From Pseudomonas sp. PDNC002 (GTDB lineage Bacteria; Pseudomonadota; Gammaproteobacteria; Pseudomonadales; Pseudomonadaceae), in contig NZ_CP070356.1 in the NCBI RefSeq assembly GCF_016919445.1, positions 5,955,502 through 6,019,501 of the forward strand: 64,000 nucleotides of DNA, given 5' to 3'. Below, one piece after another: positions 36,676 through 48,690 of this stretch. A model generated the notes under the pieces. It made no database searches and was not told the DNA's origin. It was given only the letters and a program-made list of their open reading frames with translations. A program made the translations under genes and the position numbers. Positions within the stretch are counted from its first letter, which is position 1; each line of letters starts with the position of its first letter.

Positions 36676-38538
36676 TTAGATCCACAGCTTCTTGAAGTCG
36701 CGGCCGCCGTAGATCAGGTTGACCATTGCGCGGGTGACCATGATGGCGGTGAACATCGAGGTAAGAATGCCGAGGGACATGGTTACGGCGAAGCCCTTCA
36801 CCGGGCCGGTGCCCATGGCGTAGAGAATGCCGCCGACCAGCAGCGAGGTCAGGTTGGCGTCGATGATCGCGGTGAACGCACGGTTGAAGCCTTCGTGGAT
36901 CGCACGCTGAACGGACATGCCTGATGCCAGCTCCTCTCGTATCCGCGAGAAGATCAGCACGTTGGCGTCCACCGCCATACCCATGGTCAGCACGATACCC
37001 GCGATACCCGGCAGGGTCAGGGTCGCACCGAGGATCGACATCAACGCCACCAGCATGACCATGTTGAAGGCCAGGGCGACGGTGGCGATCACGCCAAAGA
37101 AGCGATAGATGACGATGATGAACAGGGAAACGAAGACCATGCCCCACAGGGACGCGTCGATGCCCTTGGCAATGTTGTCCGCACCCAGGCTCGGGCCGAT
37201 GGTGCGCTCTTCGGCGAAGTACATCGGTGCGGCCAGACCACCGGCGCGCAGCAGCAGGGCCAGCTCCGAGGACTCGCCCGGAGCGTCCAGGCCGGTGATA
37301 CGGAACTGGTTGCCCAGCGGCGACTGGATGGTCGCCAGGCTGATGATCTGCTTCTCTTCCTTGAACGACGGAACGGCGACTTCCTGCTCGACACCGTCGA
37401 CGACCTGCTTGGTGTAGCGGGTGACCGGCTTCTGCTCGATGAACACCACGGCCATGCTGCGGCCGACGTTGTTGCGGGTAGCGCGGTTCATCAGTTCACC
37501 GCCGTGACCATCCAGACGGATGTTCACCTGCGGGCGGCCGTTCTCGTCGAAGCTGGCGCTGGCATCGGTGACCTGGTCACCGGTGATGATCACACCACGC
37601 TCCAGGGCTGCCGGCGGACGGCGCGGCTCACGGAATTCGAGGGTTTCGGTGGAGGACTTGATCGCGTCCGGCTCGGCGGCCAGGCGGAATTCCAGGTTGG
37701 CGGTCTTGCCGAGGATACGCTTGGCTTCGGCAGTGTCCTGCACGCCCGGCAGCTCGACCACGATACGGTTGGCGCCCTGGCGCTGTACCAGCGGCTCGGA
37801 AACGCCCAGCTCGTTCACGCGGTTGCGAACGGTGGTGAGGTTCTGCTTGATCGAGTATTCGCGGATTTCAGCCAGCTTGGTGGCGGTCATACCCAGGCGC
37901 AGCACCTGCATGCCGTTGCGCTCGGTCTGGGTGACTTCGAAATCGCGGTAATCCTTGGCGATGATCGACTTGGCCTTGCCCAGGTCGGCCTCTTCGGTGA
38001 AGCCCAGCTGGATGCCGCCGTCCTGAACCGGCAGGCTGCGGTAGCGCACGCGCTCTTTGCGCAGCGCACTCTTGATCTCGCTTTCGTAGACCTTCATGCG
38101 CGCATCGACGGCCTTGTCCATGTCCACTTCCAGCAGGAAGTGCACACCACCGGACAGGTCGAGACCCAGTTTCATCGGGTGGGCGGCAATGCTGCGCAGC
38201 CAGTTCGGGGTGGTCTGCGCCAGGTTCAGGGCGACTACGTAGTCGTCACCCAGTGCGCGGCGGACGATGTCCTTGGCCGGCAACTGGTCTTCCTGCTTGA
38301 CCAGGCGGATCAGGCCGCTGTTCTTGCCGAGGGAGCCCGCCTTGACGGTGATGCCCGCATCGGTCAGCGCCTTGCTGGCCTTGTCCAGATCGGCCTGGGA
38401 AATCTGCAGCGCGGTGCTCGCGCCACTGATCTGTACCGCCGGATCGTCAGGATAAAGGTTGGGTGCGGAGTAGATGAAACCGACGGCCAGGACCGCCAGG
38501 ATCAGCAGATACTTCCACAGGGGATACTTGTTGAGCAT
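36676..38538 (-). CDS. secD: Protein translocase subunit SecD
   Basis: A 620-residue inner-membrane protein. One N-terminal helix (about 8-25) is followed by a periplasmic P1 domain containing GLDLSGGVHFLLEVD (about 122-136). Five more helices follow, the last with AVDANVLIFSRIREEL (about 515-530). Length is usual for gammaproteobacteria. It works with SecF and YajC. It is translated from ATG 38538. Confidence 0.98.
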   Translation of the reverse strand: MLNKYPLWKYLLILAVLAVGFIYSAPNLYPDDPAVQISGASTALQISQADLDKASKALTDAGITVKAGSLGKNSGLIRLVKQEDQLPAKDIVRRALGDDYVVALNLAQTTPNWLRSIAAHPMKLGLDLSGGVHFLLEVDMDKAVDARMKVYESEIKSALRKERVRYRSLPVQDGGIQLGFTEEADLGKAKSIIAKDYRDFEVTQTERNGMQVLRLGMTATKLAEIREYSIKQNLTTVRNRVNELGVSEPLVQRQGANRIVVELPGVQDTAEAKRILGKTANLEFRLAAEPDAIKSSTETLEFREPRRPPAALERGVIITGDQVTDASASFDENGRPQVNIRLDGHGGELMNRATRNNVGRSMAVVFIEQKPVTRYTKQVVDGVEQEVAVPSFKEEKQIISLATIQSPLGNQFRITGLDAPGESSELALLLRAGGLAAPMYFAEERTIGPSLGADNIAKGIDASLWGMVFVSLFIIVIYRFFGVIATVALAFNMVMLVALMSILGATLTLPGIAGIVLTMGMAVDANVLIFSRIREELASGMSVQRAIHEGFNRAFTAIIDANLTSLLVGGILYAMGTGPVKGFAVTMSLGILTSMFTAIMVTRAMVNLIYGGRDFKKLWI

Positions 38539-38553
38539 GACACCGCCCGTTAT

Positions 38554-38580
38554 GACGCGGGGCGCATCTTGCGCCCCGTC
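38554..38580 (-). other. Hairpin between yajC and secD
   Basis: GGGGCGCA (38559-38566) and TGCGCCCC (38570-38577) form a perfect 8-bp stem with a TCT loop. A short GAC/GTC extension lies outside. It has no T-run and may set the ratio of yajC to secD mRNA. Confidence 0.5.
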
Positions 38581-38602
38581 GATTGGTTTTCTGGTAGTTG
38601 GA

Positions 38603-38944
38603 TCAGATTGCCTTCAGGGTGCCTTTCGGCAGCGTGGCGGCGATAGCGGCCTTCTGGAACTTCAGCTCGACGTTGTCGGAAACCTCGACCACGACGAAAT
38701 CGTCAGCGACCTTGGTCACCTTGCCGGCGATACCGGCGGAAGTGACGACTTCATCGCCCTTCTGCAGGCCGGACAGCAGATTCTTGTGCTCCTTGGAGCG
38801 CTTGGCCTGGGGACGCCAGATCATCAGATAGAAGATGACCAGGAAACCGACCAGGAAAATCCACTCGAAACCGGTGCCGGCAGGACCAGCAGCAGCGGCG
38901 GGAGCTGCGGCGTCAGCGTAGGCAGCGGGAATTAGAAAGCTCAT
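38603..38944 (-). CDS. yajC: Translocase accessory protein YajC
   Basis: A 113-residue single-pass membrane protein. An Ala-rich N-terminus precedes the membrane segment (IFLVGFLVIFYLMIW, about residues 29-44) and the RPQAKRSKEHKNLLSGLQKGDEV motif. It associates with SecDF-SecYEG. It lies between tgt and secD, as in most gammaproteobacteria. Confidence 0.97.
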   Translation of the reverse strand: MSFLIPAAYADAAAPAAAAGPAGTGFEWIFLVGFLVIFYLMIWRPQAKRSKEHKNLLSGLQKGDEVVTSAGIAGKVTKVADDFVVVEVSDNVELKFQKAAIAATLPKGTLKAI

Positions 38945-38987
38945 TGGAAACTCCTGTCACAAAGCTTTTCGAAGATTCTGGGAAAGG

Positions 38988-40118
<1,131 letters not shown>

Positions 40119-41162
40119 TCAGTCCTCGGGGCCGCGCGGCGCGGGATTACGGGTGATGAACATGGCATCGCCGTAACTGAAGAAGCGATAACCCTGCTCC
40201 ACCGCTGCCGCATAGGCGGCCATCGTCTCCGGGTAGCCGGCAAAGGCGGAGACCAGCATCAGCAGGGTGGATTCGGGCAGGTGGAAATTGGTCACCAGGG
40301 CGTCGACCACATGGAACGGCCGGCCCGGGAAGATGAAAATGTCGGTATCGCCACTGAACGGCTTGAGTACGCCATCGCGGGCCGCGCTCTCCAGCGAGCG
40401 CACGCTGGTGGTGCCGACCGCGACAACCCGGCCGCCACGCGCCTTGCAGGCCGCCACGGCATCGACCACATCCTGGCTGACTTCCAGCCATTCGTTGTGC
40501 ATGTGGTGATCTTCGATGCGCTCGACCCGCACCGGCTGGAAGGTACCGGCACCGACGTGCAGCGTGACGAAGGCGGTTTCCACGCCCTTCTCACGGATCG
40601 ACTCCAGCAGCGCCTCGTCGAAGTGCAGCCCGGCGGTAGGCGCGGCCACGGCGCCGGCGCGCTCGGCGTAGACGGTCTGGTAGCGCTCGCGGTCCGAGTC
40701 CTCATCCGGACGATCGATGTAGGGCGGCAGCGGCATATGCCCGACGCGCTCCAGCAGCGGCAGCACGTCCTCACTGAAGCCCAGCTCGAACAGCGCGTCG
40801 TGGCGCTGCAGCATCTCGGCCTCGCCACCGCCATCGATGAGAATCTTCGAACCCGGCTTAGGCGATTTGCTGGAGCGCACGTGGGCCAGCACGCGGTGGC
40901 TGTCCAGCACGCGCTCCACGAGAATCTCGAGTTTTCCGCCGGAGGCCTTCTGGCCAAACAGGCGGGCAGGAATTACCCGGGTGTTGTTGAACACCATCAG
41001 GTCACCCGGCTTGAGGAAGCCGAGAATGTCAGCGAATTGCCGATGGCTGAGCTCGCCGCTCGGACCGTCCAGCACCAGCAGGCGGCTGCCGCGGCGTTCA
41101 GGGAGCGGATGGCGGGCGATCAGCGCCTCGGGCAGGTCGAAATGAAAGTCAGCGACGCGCAT
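40119..41162 (-). CDS. queA: S-adenosylmethionine:tRNA ribosyltransferase-isomerase
   Basis: A 347-residue enzyme that adds an epoxycyclopentane from SAM to preQ1-tRNA, the step after Tgt. The opening [35 protein letters not shown] and the later [14 protein letters not shown] and [13 protein letters not shown] segments are diagnostic. ATG 41162 is used; the longer frame to 41207 precedes the family N-terminus. It is the first gene of queA-tgt-yajC-secD-secF. Confidence 0.98.
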   Translation of the reverse strand: MRVADFHFDLPEALIARHPLPERRGSRLLVLDGPSGELSHRQFADILGFLKPGDLMVFNNTRVIPARLFGQKASGGKLEILVERVLDSHRVLAHVRSSKSPKPGSKILIDGGGEAEMLQRHDALFELGFSEDVLPLLERVGHMPLPPYIDRPDEDSDRERYQTVYAERAGAVAAPTAGLHFDEALLESIREKGVETAFVTLHVGAGTFQPVRVERIEDHHMHNEWLEVSQDVVDAVAACKARGGRVVAVGTTSVRSLESAARDGVLKPFSGDTDIFIFPGRPFHVVDALVTNFHLPESTLLMLVSAFAGYPETMAAYAAAVEQGYRFFSYGDAMFITRNPAPRGPED

Positions 41163-41227
41163 GGGGGAGCTATCTCGAAGGGGCGCATATCTTAATGGAA
41201 ATGCCAAATTCTGACCATTCGAGCCGA

Positions 41228-41256
41228 TTGACCGGCGCAGAGCGCCTCCCTATACT
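41228..41256 (+). promoter_or_regulatory. Promoter of tRNA-Leu
   Basis: TTGACC (41228-41233) and TATACT (41251-41256) stand exactly 17 bases apart, followed by a GC-only discriminator (GCGCGC) typical of stringently controlled stable RNA promoters. Confidence 0.88.
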
Positions 41257-41267
41257 GCGCGCCCATT

Positions 41268-41353
41268 GCCTCGGTGGCGGAATGGTAGACGCGGCGGATT
41301 CAAAATCCGTTTCTGGCGACAGAGTGAGAGTTCGAGTCTCTCCCGGGGCACCA
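41268..41353 (+). tRNA. tRNA-Leu (anticodon CAA)
   Basis: An 86-base class II tRNA with encoded CCA. The acceptor stem pairs GCCTCGG with CCGGGGC with one G-T pair. The anticodon stem GCGGA/TCCGT encloses TTCAAAA, giving anticodon CAA (decodes TTG). A long variable arm and the GTTCGAGTC T-loop are present. Confidence 0.97.
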
Positions 41354-41360
41354 AATCAAT

Positions 41361-41397
41361 CTCGTAAGACATTGCTCTTACGGGATTTTTTTGTTTT
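41361..41397 (+). terminator. Terminator of tRNA-Leu
   Basis: CGTAAGA and TCTTACG form a 7-bp stem with a CATTGC loop, followed by GGATTTTTTTG and more T residues, starting about 10 bases after the CCA end. Confidence 0.85.
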
Positions 41398-41503
41398 TGG
41401 CGGCACAACTATGGTGCTATCGGCGGAGCCTTAGGCTTCACCATTGAGCCGCGCCTTGCCACTGCACAAGCACTCTGCAAACACTGGTCTACGCTCCTCC
41501 AAT

Positions 41504-41520
41504 GGCCGTATCGTACGGCC
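41504..41520. promoter_or_regulatory. Inverted repeat upstream of the unknown gene
   Basis: GGCCGTA and TACGGCC are exact reverse complements around TCG, ending 27 bp before the start of the 41548 gene. It could be an operator or a 5' hairpin. Confidence 0.4.
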
Positions 41521-41547
41521 CTCGATCCTCACGGACTGGAGGTTGAA

Positions 41548-42453
41548 ATGGCAGCGTACGCCAGCGATATGGACATCAAGAACGAGCTCACGCCTCACTG
41601 GTCAGTGATCTGCTCGACGATGAAACCCATCTGGTACAAATTCCGCGGCAAGACGCAGGATGAGCAGATTACCAACGAGTCAGCCGCCGCCTGGCGGGTC
41701 TACTCGAACACCAAAGCCAGTACCCTTGACGAGCTCTTGCTGGGTGATCTGAAGCTACGCTCCCACGTCGAAATCATGAATAACTTCGGCACCACGTCAG
41801 GCAGCGTGACGACTCTGGAGAGAGGCACGCTGCACGGCGATGGCAATCAGGTCATCGGCCCCGAGCAGATTACCGCGACCATCCGCAAGAACATGATCGC
41901 GTCCGGGATCATTACCGAAACCCAGACCGACAAGCCGCCTGCATACATCGCCAACGTCACCCGCCATTTCCGCAATGGCAGCGTTCTGAACGACGGTTTT
42001 TGGTGGCCACTGATCAATGACGCCTGGCTGATCGGCGGAGTCCACTCCTTCAAGCGCTTTCACCTGGCCCTGGCGAGCATCGACGAAGGCCTGTTGTGGG
42101 ATTCCTCGCCCAAACCCAAGGGGCCGCGCCTGCGGATGCTTGGCCGGGAGCTGATTGGCCTGCACGAAGCGGGGTACCGCCTAATCGGCCTGCCAGCGTG
42201 GGCGATCAAAAAGGAACATGTCGATGAAGAGGGCCAGAAAACGGAGACCCGTACCCCGGTTGCCAGCAGCTCGGTAAGGGCGACCATAGGCTACGTCTTC
42301 GCCCCCACCGAGAAGACAAAGGCGCTGGCCCTATCCTTCACCAGCTACCGGGCGGCCATCGATAACTTCAAGAGTCTGGATGACATTCGCTCTGCGATTC
42401 TCGACGAGAGCAAGGCGCTCGCATTCGACGCCTACGACTTCAGCAAGATCTGA
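41548..42453 (+). CDS. Unrecognised protein beside tRNA-Leu
   Basis: A 301-residue soluble protein with no signal peptide or membrane segment. I recognise no family. It is mixed alpha/beta in appearance, with aromatic-rich patches (PIWYKFRG near residue 27, DGFWWPLINDAW near 150) and a lysine-rich loop near 225. GGAGG stands 5 bases before the ATG. The GC content of sampled lines is about 52-58 percent, lower than the neighbouring genes, and the known synteny runs from the tRNA straight to the EAL gene. This suggests acquired cargo at a tRNA site, but no integrase or att repeat is visible. Confidence 0.75.
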   Translation: MAAYASDMDIKNELTPHWSVICSTMKPIWYKFRGKTQDEQITNESAAAWRVYSNTKASTLDELLLGDLKLRSHVEIMNNFGTTSGSVTTLERGTLHGDGNQVIGPEQITATIRKNMIASGIITETQTDKPPAYIANVTRHFRNGSVLNDGFWWPLINDAWLIGGVHSFKRFHLALASIDEGLLWDSSPKPKGPRLRMLGRELIGLHEAGYRLIGLPAWAIKKEHVDEEGQKTETRTPVASSSVRATIGYVFAPTEKTKALALSFTSYRAAIDNFKSLDDIRSAILDESKALAFDAYDFSKI

Positions 42454-42507
42454 ACCCACGCAGGACTGCCGCGCTGGCTACCGCCAGACACTTGAACGAC
42501 CTCGCCA

Positions 42508-44058
42508 TCAGCGGTTTGTTTCATTCCTGGCTTTCAGCGCTTCGATGAAATCGGGCAGCGACATCGGCTTGCCGAACAGGTAGCCCTGCAGCACGTCCAC
42601 CTCGCGTTGCGCGAGATAGCGCCATTGCTCCTCGGTTTCCACGCCCTCCGCCACAATCCGCAGATTCAGCTTGCCGCATAGCTCGACGATGCTGTCCAGG
42701 ATGTGCGAGGACAATGCGTCCACGCCGATCATCGCGACGAAACTTCGATCGATCTTCAACGCATCCACCTTGAATCGGTGCAAATAGGCAAGGCTGGAGT
42801 TACCCGTACCGAAGTCGTCGATGGACAGGAATATGCCGTGCGCATGGAGTTGGTCGAACAACTCGTCCGTCGCCTCGCTGGACGCGATCAGTTCGCGCTC
42901 GGTCAACTCCAGGGTCAGGCCCGGACGACAGGGCAGGAAGCGAGCCTGGAAATCACGGCAATCGTCGAGCAGGCCCGGCTCGGCGAAGTGCCGAGCGCTG
43001 ATGTTGAAGCCAAGGTGGAAGCCCTCCCCCAGCAATGGCCCGTGAGGCGCCAGGCCGTCTGCGACCTGGTGCATGAGATCGCGGGTCATGGGCACGATCA
43101 GGCCAGAGCGTTCGGCCATGGGGATGAACAGATCAGGCCCGACCATGCCTTCGCGCGGGTGCATCCAGCGCATCAGCACCTCGGCACCTATCCAGCGGCC
43201 ATCTCGCGCATCCACCAGCGGCTGCAGGTAAGGGACGAATTCCCCGGCGAGCAGCGCACGCTCCAGCTCCAGGCTCGGCGTAGCCGAGCGCCCCCAGAGC
43301 CAGAAGCAAACGAGGCCGGAGATGCCACCCAGCATGAACATCAGCACCACCAGAGGCAGGGAATCCTCGCGGATGTGCCGCCACTGCGCCCCCGCGGGGA
43401 ATCCGCCAATCACCGAGTAGGGGAATCTCTTCGAGCGCTGCACGATATGCCCCAGTGGCAGGGGCGCCGGCTGGCCATCGTGCACGGCGCCTTCCTCGTC
43501 CATCCATTGCCGGCCGACCTGCAGTTGCAGGTCACTTCGCTGGTCCACCAACTGCAGCGTATTGCTCAGGTAGCGGCCGTCCACGGTCGCCAACGCCGCA
43601 TGGCTGCCTTCGGGGCGCCGCAGCACCAGCAGCGCGAAGTCGGGCGTCACGGCGTTGCCAGCCATCATGCGCAGTTGGCCATCGACATAGAGCCCCGGGT
43701 CTAGGTGCTCGTCGAATTCTCCGAACAGCGATGTGCAATAAATGACGTTGTCTCGCGTCAGGTTGACCGAACGCACGAACGGCACCACGGCGACCTGCTC
43801 ACGCAACACCAGCGTGGCGTCGTCGCAAGGTTCCTCGGCATGCAGCAGCGCCACGCGGGCGGCGCTGGTGGCATTGCCGAGCATCACGTCGAACAGGCGC
43901 ACCGCCTCGTTGGACGCGGTACGCGCCTCCACGGAGAGACTGCGCAACGTCTGCCAGTAGATGATGGCGCTGCCCAGCACCAGGGGCAGCAGTGCCATGG
44001 ACACGGAGAACACCAGCCGGGGCAGCAGTCTGCGCCGGGTGTAGCTGCGTAGAGGCAT
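42508..44058 (-). CDS. EAL-domain c-di-GMP phosphodiesterase with CSS sensor
   Basis: A 516-residue inner-membrane protein. Membrane helices near residues 12-33 and about 235-255 flank a periplasmic CSS-motif sensor with Cys in EEPCDDATL and IYCTSLFG. These can form a disulfide in relatives. The cytoplasmic EAL domain (about 265-510) has EVLMRW at the EAL position, SIDDFGTGNSSLAYL, ALKIDRSFV and EGVETEEQW, so metal ligands are kept and it is likely active. AAGGA lies 6 bases before ATG 44058; the frame open to 44277 is not used. Confidence 0.93.
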   Translation of the reverse strand: MPLRSYTRRRLLPRLVFSVSMALLPLVLGSAIIYWQTLRSLSVEARTASNEAVRLFDVMLGNATSAARVALLHAEEPCDDATLVLREQVAVVPFVRSVNLTRDNVIYCTSLFGEFDEHLDPGLYVDGQLRMMAGNAVTPDFALLVLRRPEGSHAALATVDGRYLSNTLQLVDQRSDLQLQVGRQWMDEEGAVHDGQPAPLPLGHIVQRSKRFPYSVIGGFPAGAQWRHIREDSLPLVVLMFMLGGISGLVCFWLWGRSATPSLELERALLAGEFVPYLQPLVDARDGRWIGAEVLMRWMHPREGMVGPDLFIPMAERSGLIVPMTRDLMHQVADGLAPHGPLLGEGFHLGFNISARHFAEPGLLDDCRDFQARFLPCRPGLTLELTERELIASSEATDELFDQLHAHGIFLSIDDFGTGNSSLAYLHRFKVDALKIDRSFVAMIGVDALSSHILDSIVELCGKLNLRIVAEGVETEEQWRYLAQREVDVLQGYLFGKPMSLPDFIEALKARNETNR

Positions 44059-44221
44059 CCTTGATCCTTGCTCGGCGGGCATCGCGACCTGCGACGCATT
44101 GCCACTCCCCCTTGGGCAGCAGCGCCCTTTCAGCTTAGAACAGCGTCCGCCGGGGAACGCCTCCCCGGTGCGGAATCCGTATAATCCGACCCGAATCCTC
44201 CTGATCGCCACAGAAGACGCC

Positions 44222-44737
44222 ATGCCCAAGCCGCCGCAGCTCCAGCCCGCGGGAGATTTCCCGCCCGCCACGCTCATTCGTCGTTTCGCCGCGATGTTCT
44301 ATGACTTCCTGCTCTGCGTGGCGCTGCTGATGGTGGTGACGCTGATCTACCAGCAAGGCTTCCTGCGCCTGATCTACGGCAGCGAGAAGCTCAAGCTGCT
44401 GGCCGACCAGGGCGCGCTCACCGGCGACCCGCTGCTGTCGAGCCTACTGTTCATCAGCCTTTTTGCCTTCTTCGCCAAGTTCTGGACCCACAGCGGCCAG
44501 ACGCTGGGAATGCAGGTCTGGGGCGTTCGCGTGCAGAACGCCAACGGCACGCGCATCAGCCTGATGCAGGCGTTGCTGCGCTTCGTCATCGCCATCGGCT
44601 CATGGGCCTGCCTGGGGCTGGGCTTCCTCTGGATGCTCTGGGACAAGGACAAGCGCACCTGGCAGGACCGCTATTCCGAAAGCGTCGTGGTGCAGATTCC
44701 CAAGGCGGTGCGCAAGGCCGCACAAGGCCGGGGCTGA
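44222..44737 (+). CDS. RDD family membrane protein
   Basis: A 171-residue protein with three membrane segments (about 27-48, 78-98 and 128-146). The family's Arg residue is in LIRRFAAMFYDFLL, and the Asp pair appears as DKDKRTWQDRYS near the C-terminus. The function of RDD proteins is mostly unknown, with transport roles suggested. It is divergent from the EAL gene and followed by a good terminator. Confidence 0.9.
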   Translation: MPKPPQLQPAGDFPPATLIRRFAAMFYDFLLCVALLMVVTLIYQQGFLRLIYGSEKLKLLADQGALTGDPLLSSLLFISLFAFFAKFWTHSGQTLGMQVWGVRVQNANGTRISLMQALLRFVIAIGSWACLGLGFLWMLWDKDKRTWQDRYSESVVVQIPKAVRKAAQGRG

Positions 44738-44749
44738 AATCCCAGGCAG

Positions 44750-44780
44750 AAAAAAGCCGGCGATTGCCGGCTTTTCTTTT
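44750..44780 (+). terminator. Terminator between convergent RDD and lptG genes
   Basis: AAAAGCCGGC (44752-44761) and GCCGGCTTTT (44766-44775) pair around GATT, with T residues on the plus strand and A/T-rich flanks on the other. Confidence 0.9.
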
Positions 44781-44791
44781 GCGCGCGCGGA

Positions 44792-45859
44792 TTATCCCGC
44801 CCTTCGCAACAGCAGTGCACCGAGGAAGGCGCAGATCGCCGCGGGCACCAGCACCGCCAGCAACGGCGGGAAGTTGAAGACCTGGCTGGAAGGGCCGAGC
44901 AGGTCCTGGGCGATGCGGAAGGTGAAGCCCACCAGCACGCCGGTGAACACCCGCTGTCCCAAGGTCACGCTGCGCAGCGGGCCGAAGATGAAGGAGATCG
45001 CCATCAGCACCAGCGCGGCAGTCACCATCGGCTGGAGAATCTTGGTCCAGAACGCCAGCCAGTAGCGATTGGAGTTCAGGCCCTGGTCCTGGAGATAGTG
45101 GATGTAACTCCACAGGCCGGTGATCGACAGCGCTTCCGGCTCCATCACCACGGTGTTGAGCAACTGCGGGCTGAGCTGGATGTTCCAGGCTTCGTTAGCC
45201 TTTTTCAGCACTTCGCTGCGTTTTTCCTCGGCATGAAGGATCGTGGTGGTCACGTCCTGCAGCGTCCACTGATTGTCCTGGAACACTGCCTGGCGAGCGA
45301 AGCTGGCAGTCTGCAGGCGGCGGGTCTCGTCGAAGTCGTAACGGGTCACGCCCAGCAACACGCCATCCGGACGCACCACGTTGATGTGGATGAATTCGCG
45401 CCCCTGGCGGTGCCACAGGCCGGACTTGGAGCTTTGCGCACCGTTGCCGCTCTGGGCCAGGGCGCGACCGCTCTGGGCCGCGGTCTCGGTGTAGGGCACC
45501 ACGTACTCGCCGATCAGGATGCCGACGAACATCAGCACCAGCATCGGCTTCATGACCGCCCAGACGATGCGCTGCAGGGAAACCCCGGCGGCACGCATGA
45601 TGGTCAGCTCGCTGTTGCTGGCCAGGGTGCCGAGGCCAACCAGGCAGCCGATCAGCGCGGCCATCGGCAGCATGTCGTAGCCGCGGCTCGGCGCGGTGAG
45701 CAGCACGAACTTGAGCGCTTCGGTGAGCGTGTAGGTGTCGCTGATCTGGCCCAGTTGGTCGACGAAGGCGAACAGCTCGGCCAGTCCGAGGATGACGCCG
45801 AGCACGGCCAGGATGGCAACGAAAACGGTGATGCCGATGTAACGATCCAGCTTACGCAT
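44792..45859 (-). CDS. lptG: LPS export permease LptG
   Basis: A 355-residue inner-membrane subunit of the LptB2FG ABC transporter that pulls LPS from the membrane. Membrane helices lie at about 12-32, 55-85 and 100-120, and three more sit after about 270 (MVTAALVLMAISFIFGPL). A periplasmic jellyroll domain lies between. LDRYIGITVFVAILAVLGV is a typical start. It overlaps the lptF stop by 8 bases. Confidence 0.97.
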   Translation of the reverse strand: MRKLDRYIGITVFVAILAVLGVILGLAELFAFVDQLGQISDTYTLTEALKFVLLTAPSRGYDMLPMAALIGCLVGLGTLASNSELTIMRAAGVSLQRIVWAVMKPMLVLMFVGILIGEYVVPYTETAAQSGRALAQSGNGAQSSKSGLWHRQGREFIHINVVRPDGVLLGVTRYDFDETRRLQTASFARQAVFQDNQWTLQDVTTTILHAEEKRSEVLKKANEAWNIQLSPQLLNTVVMEPEALSITGLWSYIHYLQDQGLNSNRYWLAFWTKILQPMVTAALVLMAISFIFGPLRSVTLGQRVFTGVLVGFTFRIAQDLLGPSSQVFNFPPLLAVLVPAAICAFLGALLLRRAG

Positions 45860-46985
45860 GCTTCGGCTCCCGGCCCGAATTCGCCCGCTTCGCGGCCAGC
45901 TTCAGCCGCAGCGGTTCCCAGTACAACAACAGCAGGCCGATGGCCAGGAAGATTCCATGAATCCACCACAGGCCCAGTGCCATGGGGATCTTGCCCTTGT
46001 CGAGCATGCCGCGCCCGGCGATCAGCAGCGCCAGGTAGGCCATGTACAGCAGCACCGCCGGCAGCAGCTTGAGGAAGCGGCCCTGGCGCGGGTTGACGCG
46101 CGCCAGCGGCACGGCCAGGAACGTCACCACGAACACCAGCAGCGGGATCGAGAAGCGCCATTGCAGCTCGGACTGCAGTTTCGGATCGTCGCTGCCCAGC
46201 AGCTCGGAGGTGGGAATGGCGTCCCGGTCGTCGATTTCGCTGCTTACTTCCGGCTTGGGCAGCAGCACGCCGTAGGTGTCGTACTTGATTTCCCGGTAGT
46301 CCGCCTGGCCCGGCGTGCCGTCATAGCGGTAGCCGTTCTTGAGGATCAGGTAGCGGCTGCCGTCGGGATGGATTTCCTGCACGCCAGTGGTGCCGACCAG
46401 CACCGACGTATCGCCGTCCTTGCCGTTGTGCGGGCGGTTCTTGTCGGAAATGAACACACCGCCGAGCTCGGTTCGCTCGTTGGCCAATGTCTCGGTGTAG
46501 GTTACCCGCGTGCCGTCGCGCATCGACTGGAAGCGCCCGGGCGCCAGGGTGTCGAATTCGGTCATCGCGTCCTGCTTGTTCAGCAGCAGCTGCATCTGGG
46601 TGATGCCCTGGGGCGCGAGCCAGAAGCTCAGCCAGGCCACCAGCAGCGCGATGAAGAAGGCCGGCGCCAGGGTATAGGCCAGCAGACGCTGCTGGCTCAT
46701 GCCGGTGGCGGTGAGCACGGTCATCTCGCTGTCGAGATACAGGCGGCCATAGGCCAGCAGGATGCCGAGGAACAGGCCCAGCGGCAGGATCAGCTGGAGG
46801 AAGCCCGGCAGGCGCACCCCCATGATCATGAACAGCGAACCCGGATCGAGCAGGCCCTGGGCCGCCTGTGCCAGGTATTTGATGAAGCGGCCGCTCATGA
46901 TGATCACCAGCAGCACGGCGCTCACCGCGCTCATGGTGATCAGCACTTCACGGGACAGGTAACGGAAGACAATCAAACCGGACAC
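45852..46985 (-). CDS. lptF: LPS export permease LptF
   Basis: A 377-residue partner of LptG with the same arrangement of six membrane helices and a periplasmic beta-jellyroll. The opening MSGLIVFRYLSREVLITMSAVSA, the early GRLYLDSEMTVLTATGMSQQRLL coupling-helix region (about 75-97) and the C-terminal helices are diagnostic. The promoter region toward pepA carries an 8-bp inverted repeat 20 bases upstream of the start. Confidence 0.97.
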   Translation of the reverse strand: MSGLIVFRYLSREVLITMSAVSAVLLVIIMSGRFIKYLAQAAQGLLDPGSLFMIMGVRLPGFLQLILPLGLFLGILLAYGRLYLDSEMTVLTATGMSQQRLLAYTLAPAFFIALLVAWLSFWLAPQGITQMQLLLNKQDAMTEFDTLAPGRFQSMRDGTRVTYTETLANERTELGGVFISDKNRPHNGKDGDTSVLVGTTGVQEIHPDGSRYLILKNGYRYDGTPGQADYREIKYDTYGVLLPKPEVSSEIDDRDAIPTSELLGSDDPKLQSELQWRFSIPLLVFVVTFLAVPLARVNPRQGRFLKLLPAVLLYMAYLALLIAGRGMLDKGKIPMALGLWWIHGIFLAIGLLLLYWEPLRLKLAAKRANSGREPKHA

Positions 46986-47004
46986 TCCAGGGTTGTCACG
47001 CTCA

Positions 47005-47029
47005 GGCGGCTACGCTCAAACTAGCCGCC
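47005..47029. promoter_or_regulatory. Inverted repeat in the lptF leader
   Basis: GGCGGCTA (47005-47012) and TAGCCGCC (47022-47029) are perfect reverse complements with a 9-base loop. It ends 20 bp upstream of the lptF start and 136 bp upstream of pepA. It may fold in the lptF 5' leader or bind a regulator. Confidence 0.5.
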
Positions 47030-47033
47030 GTGA

Positions 47034-48656
<1,623 letters not shown>

Positions 48657-48690
48657 TGGCACAGTGCAATCTGCCGATGGGATCGAACGC

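Noticed and set aside
41354..42500. Integrative element at tRNA-Leu
   Set aside because: No integrase, excisionase or repeated tRNA 3' end is visible, so only the single unknown gene is claimed.
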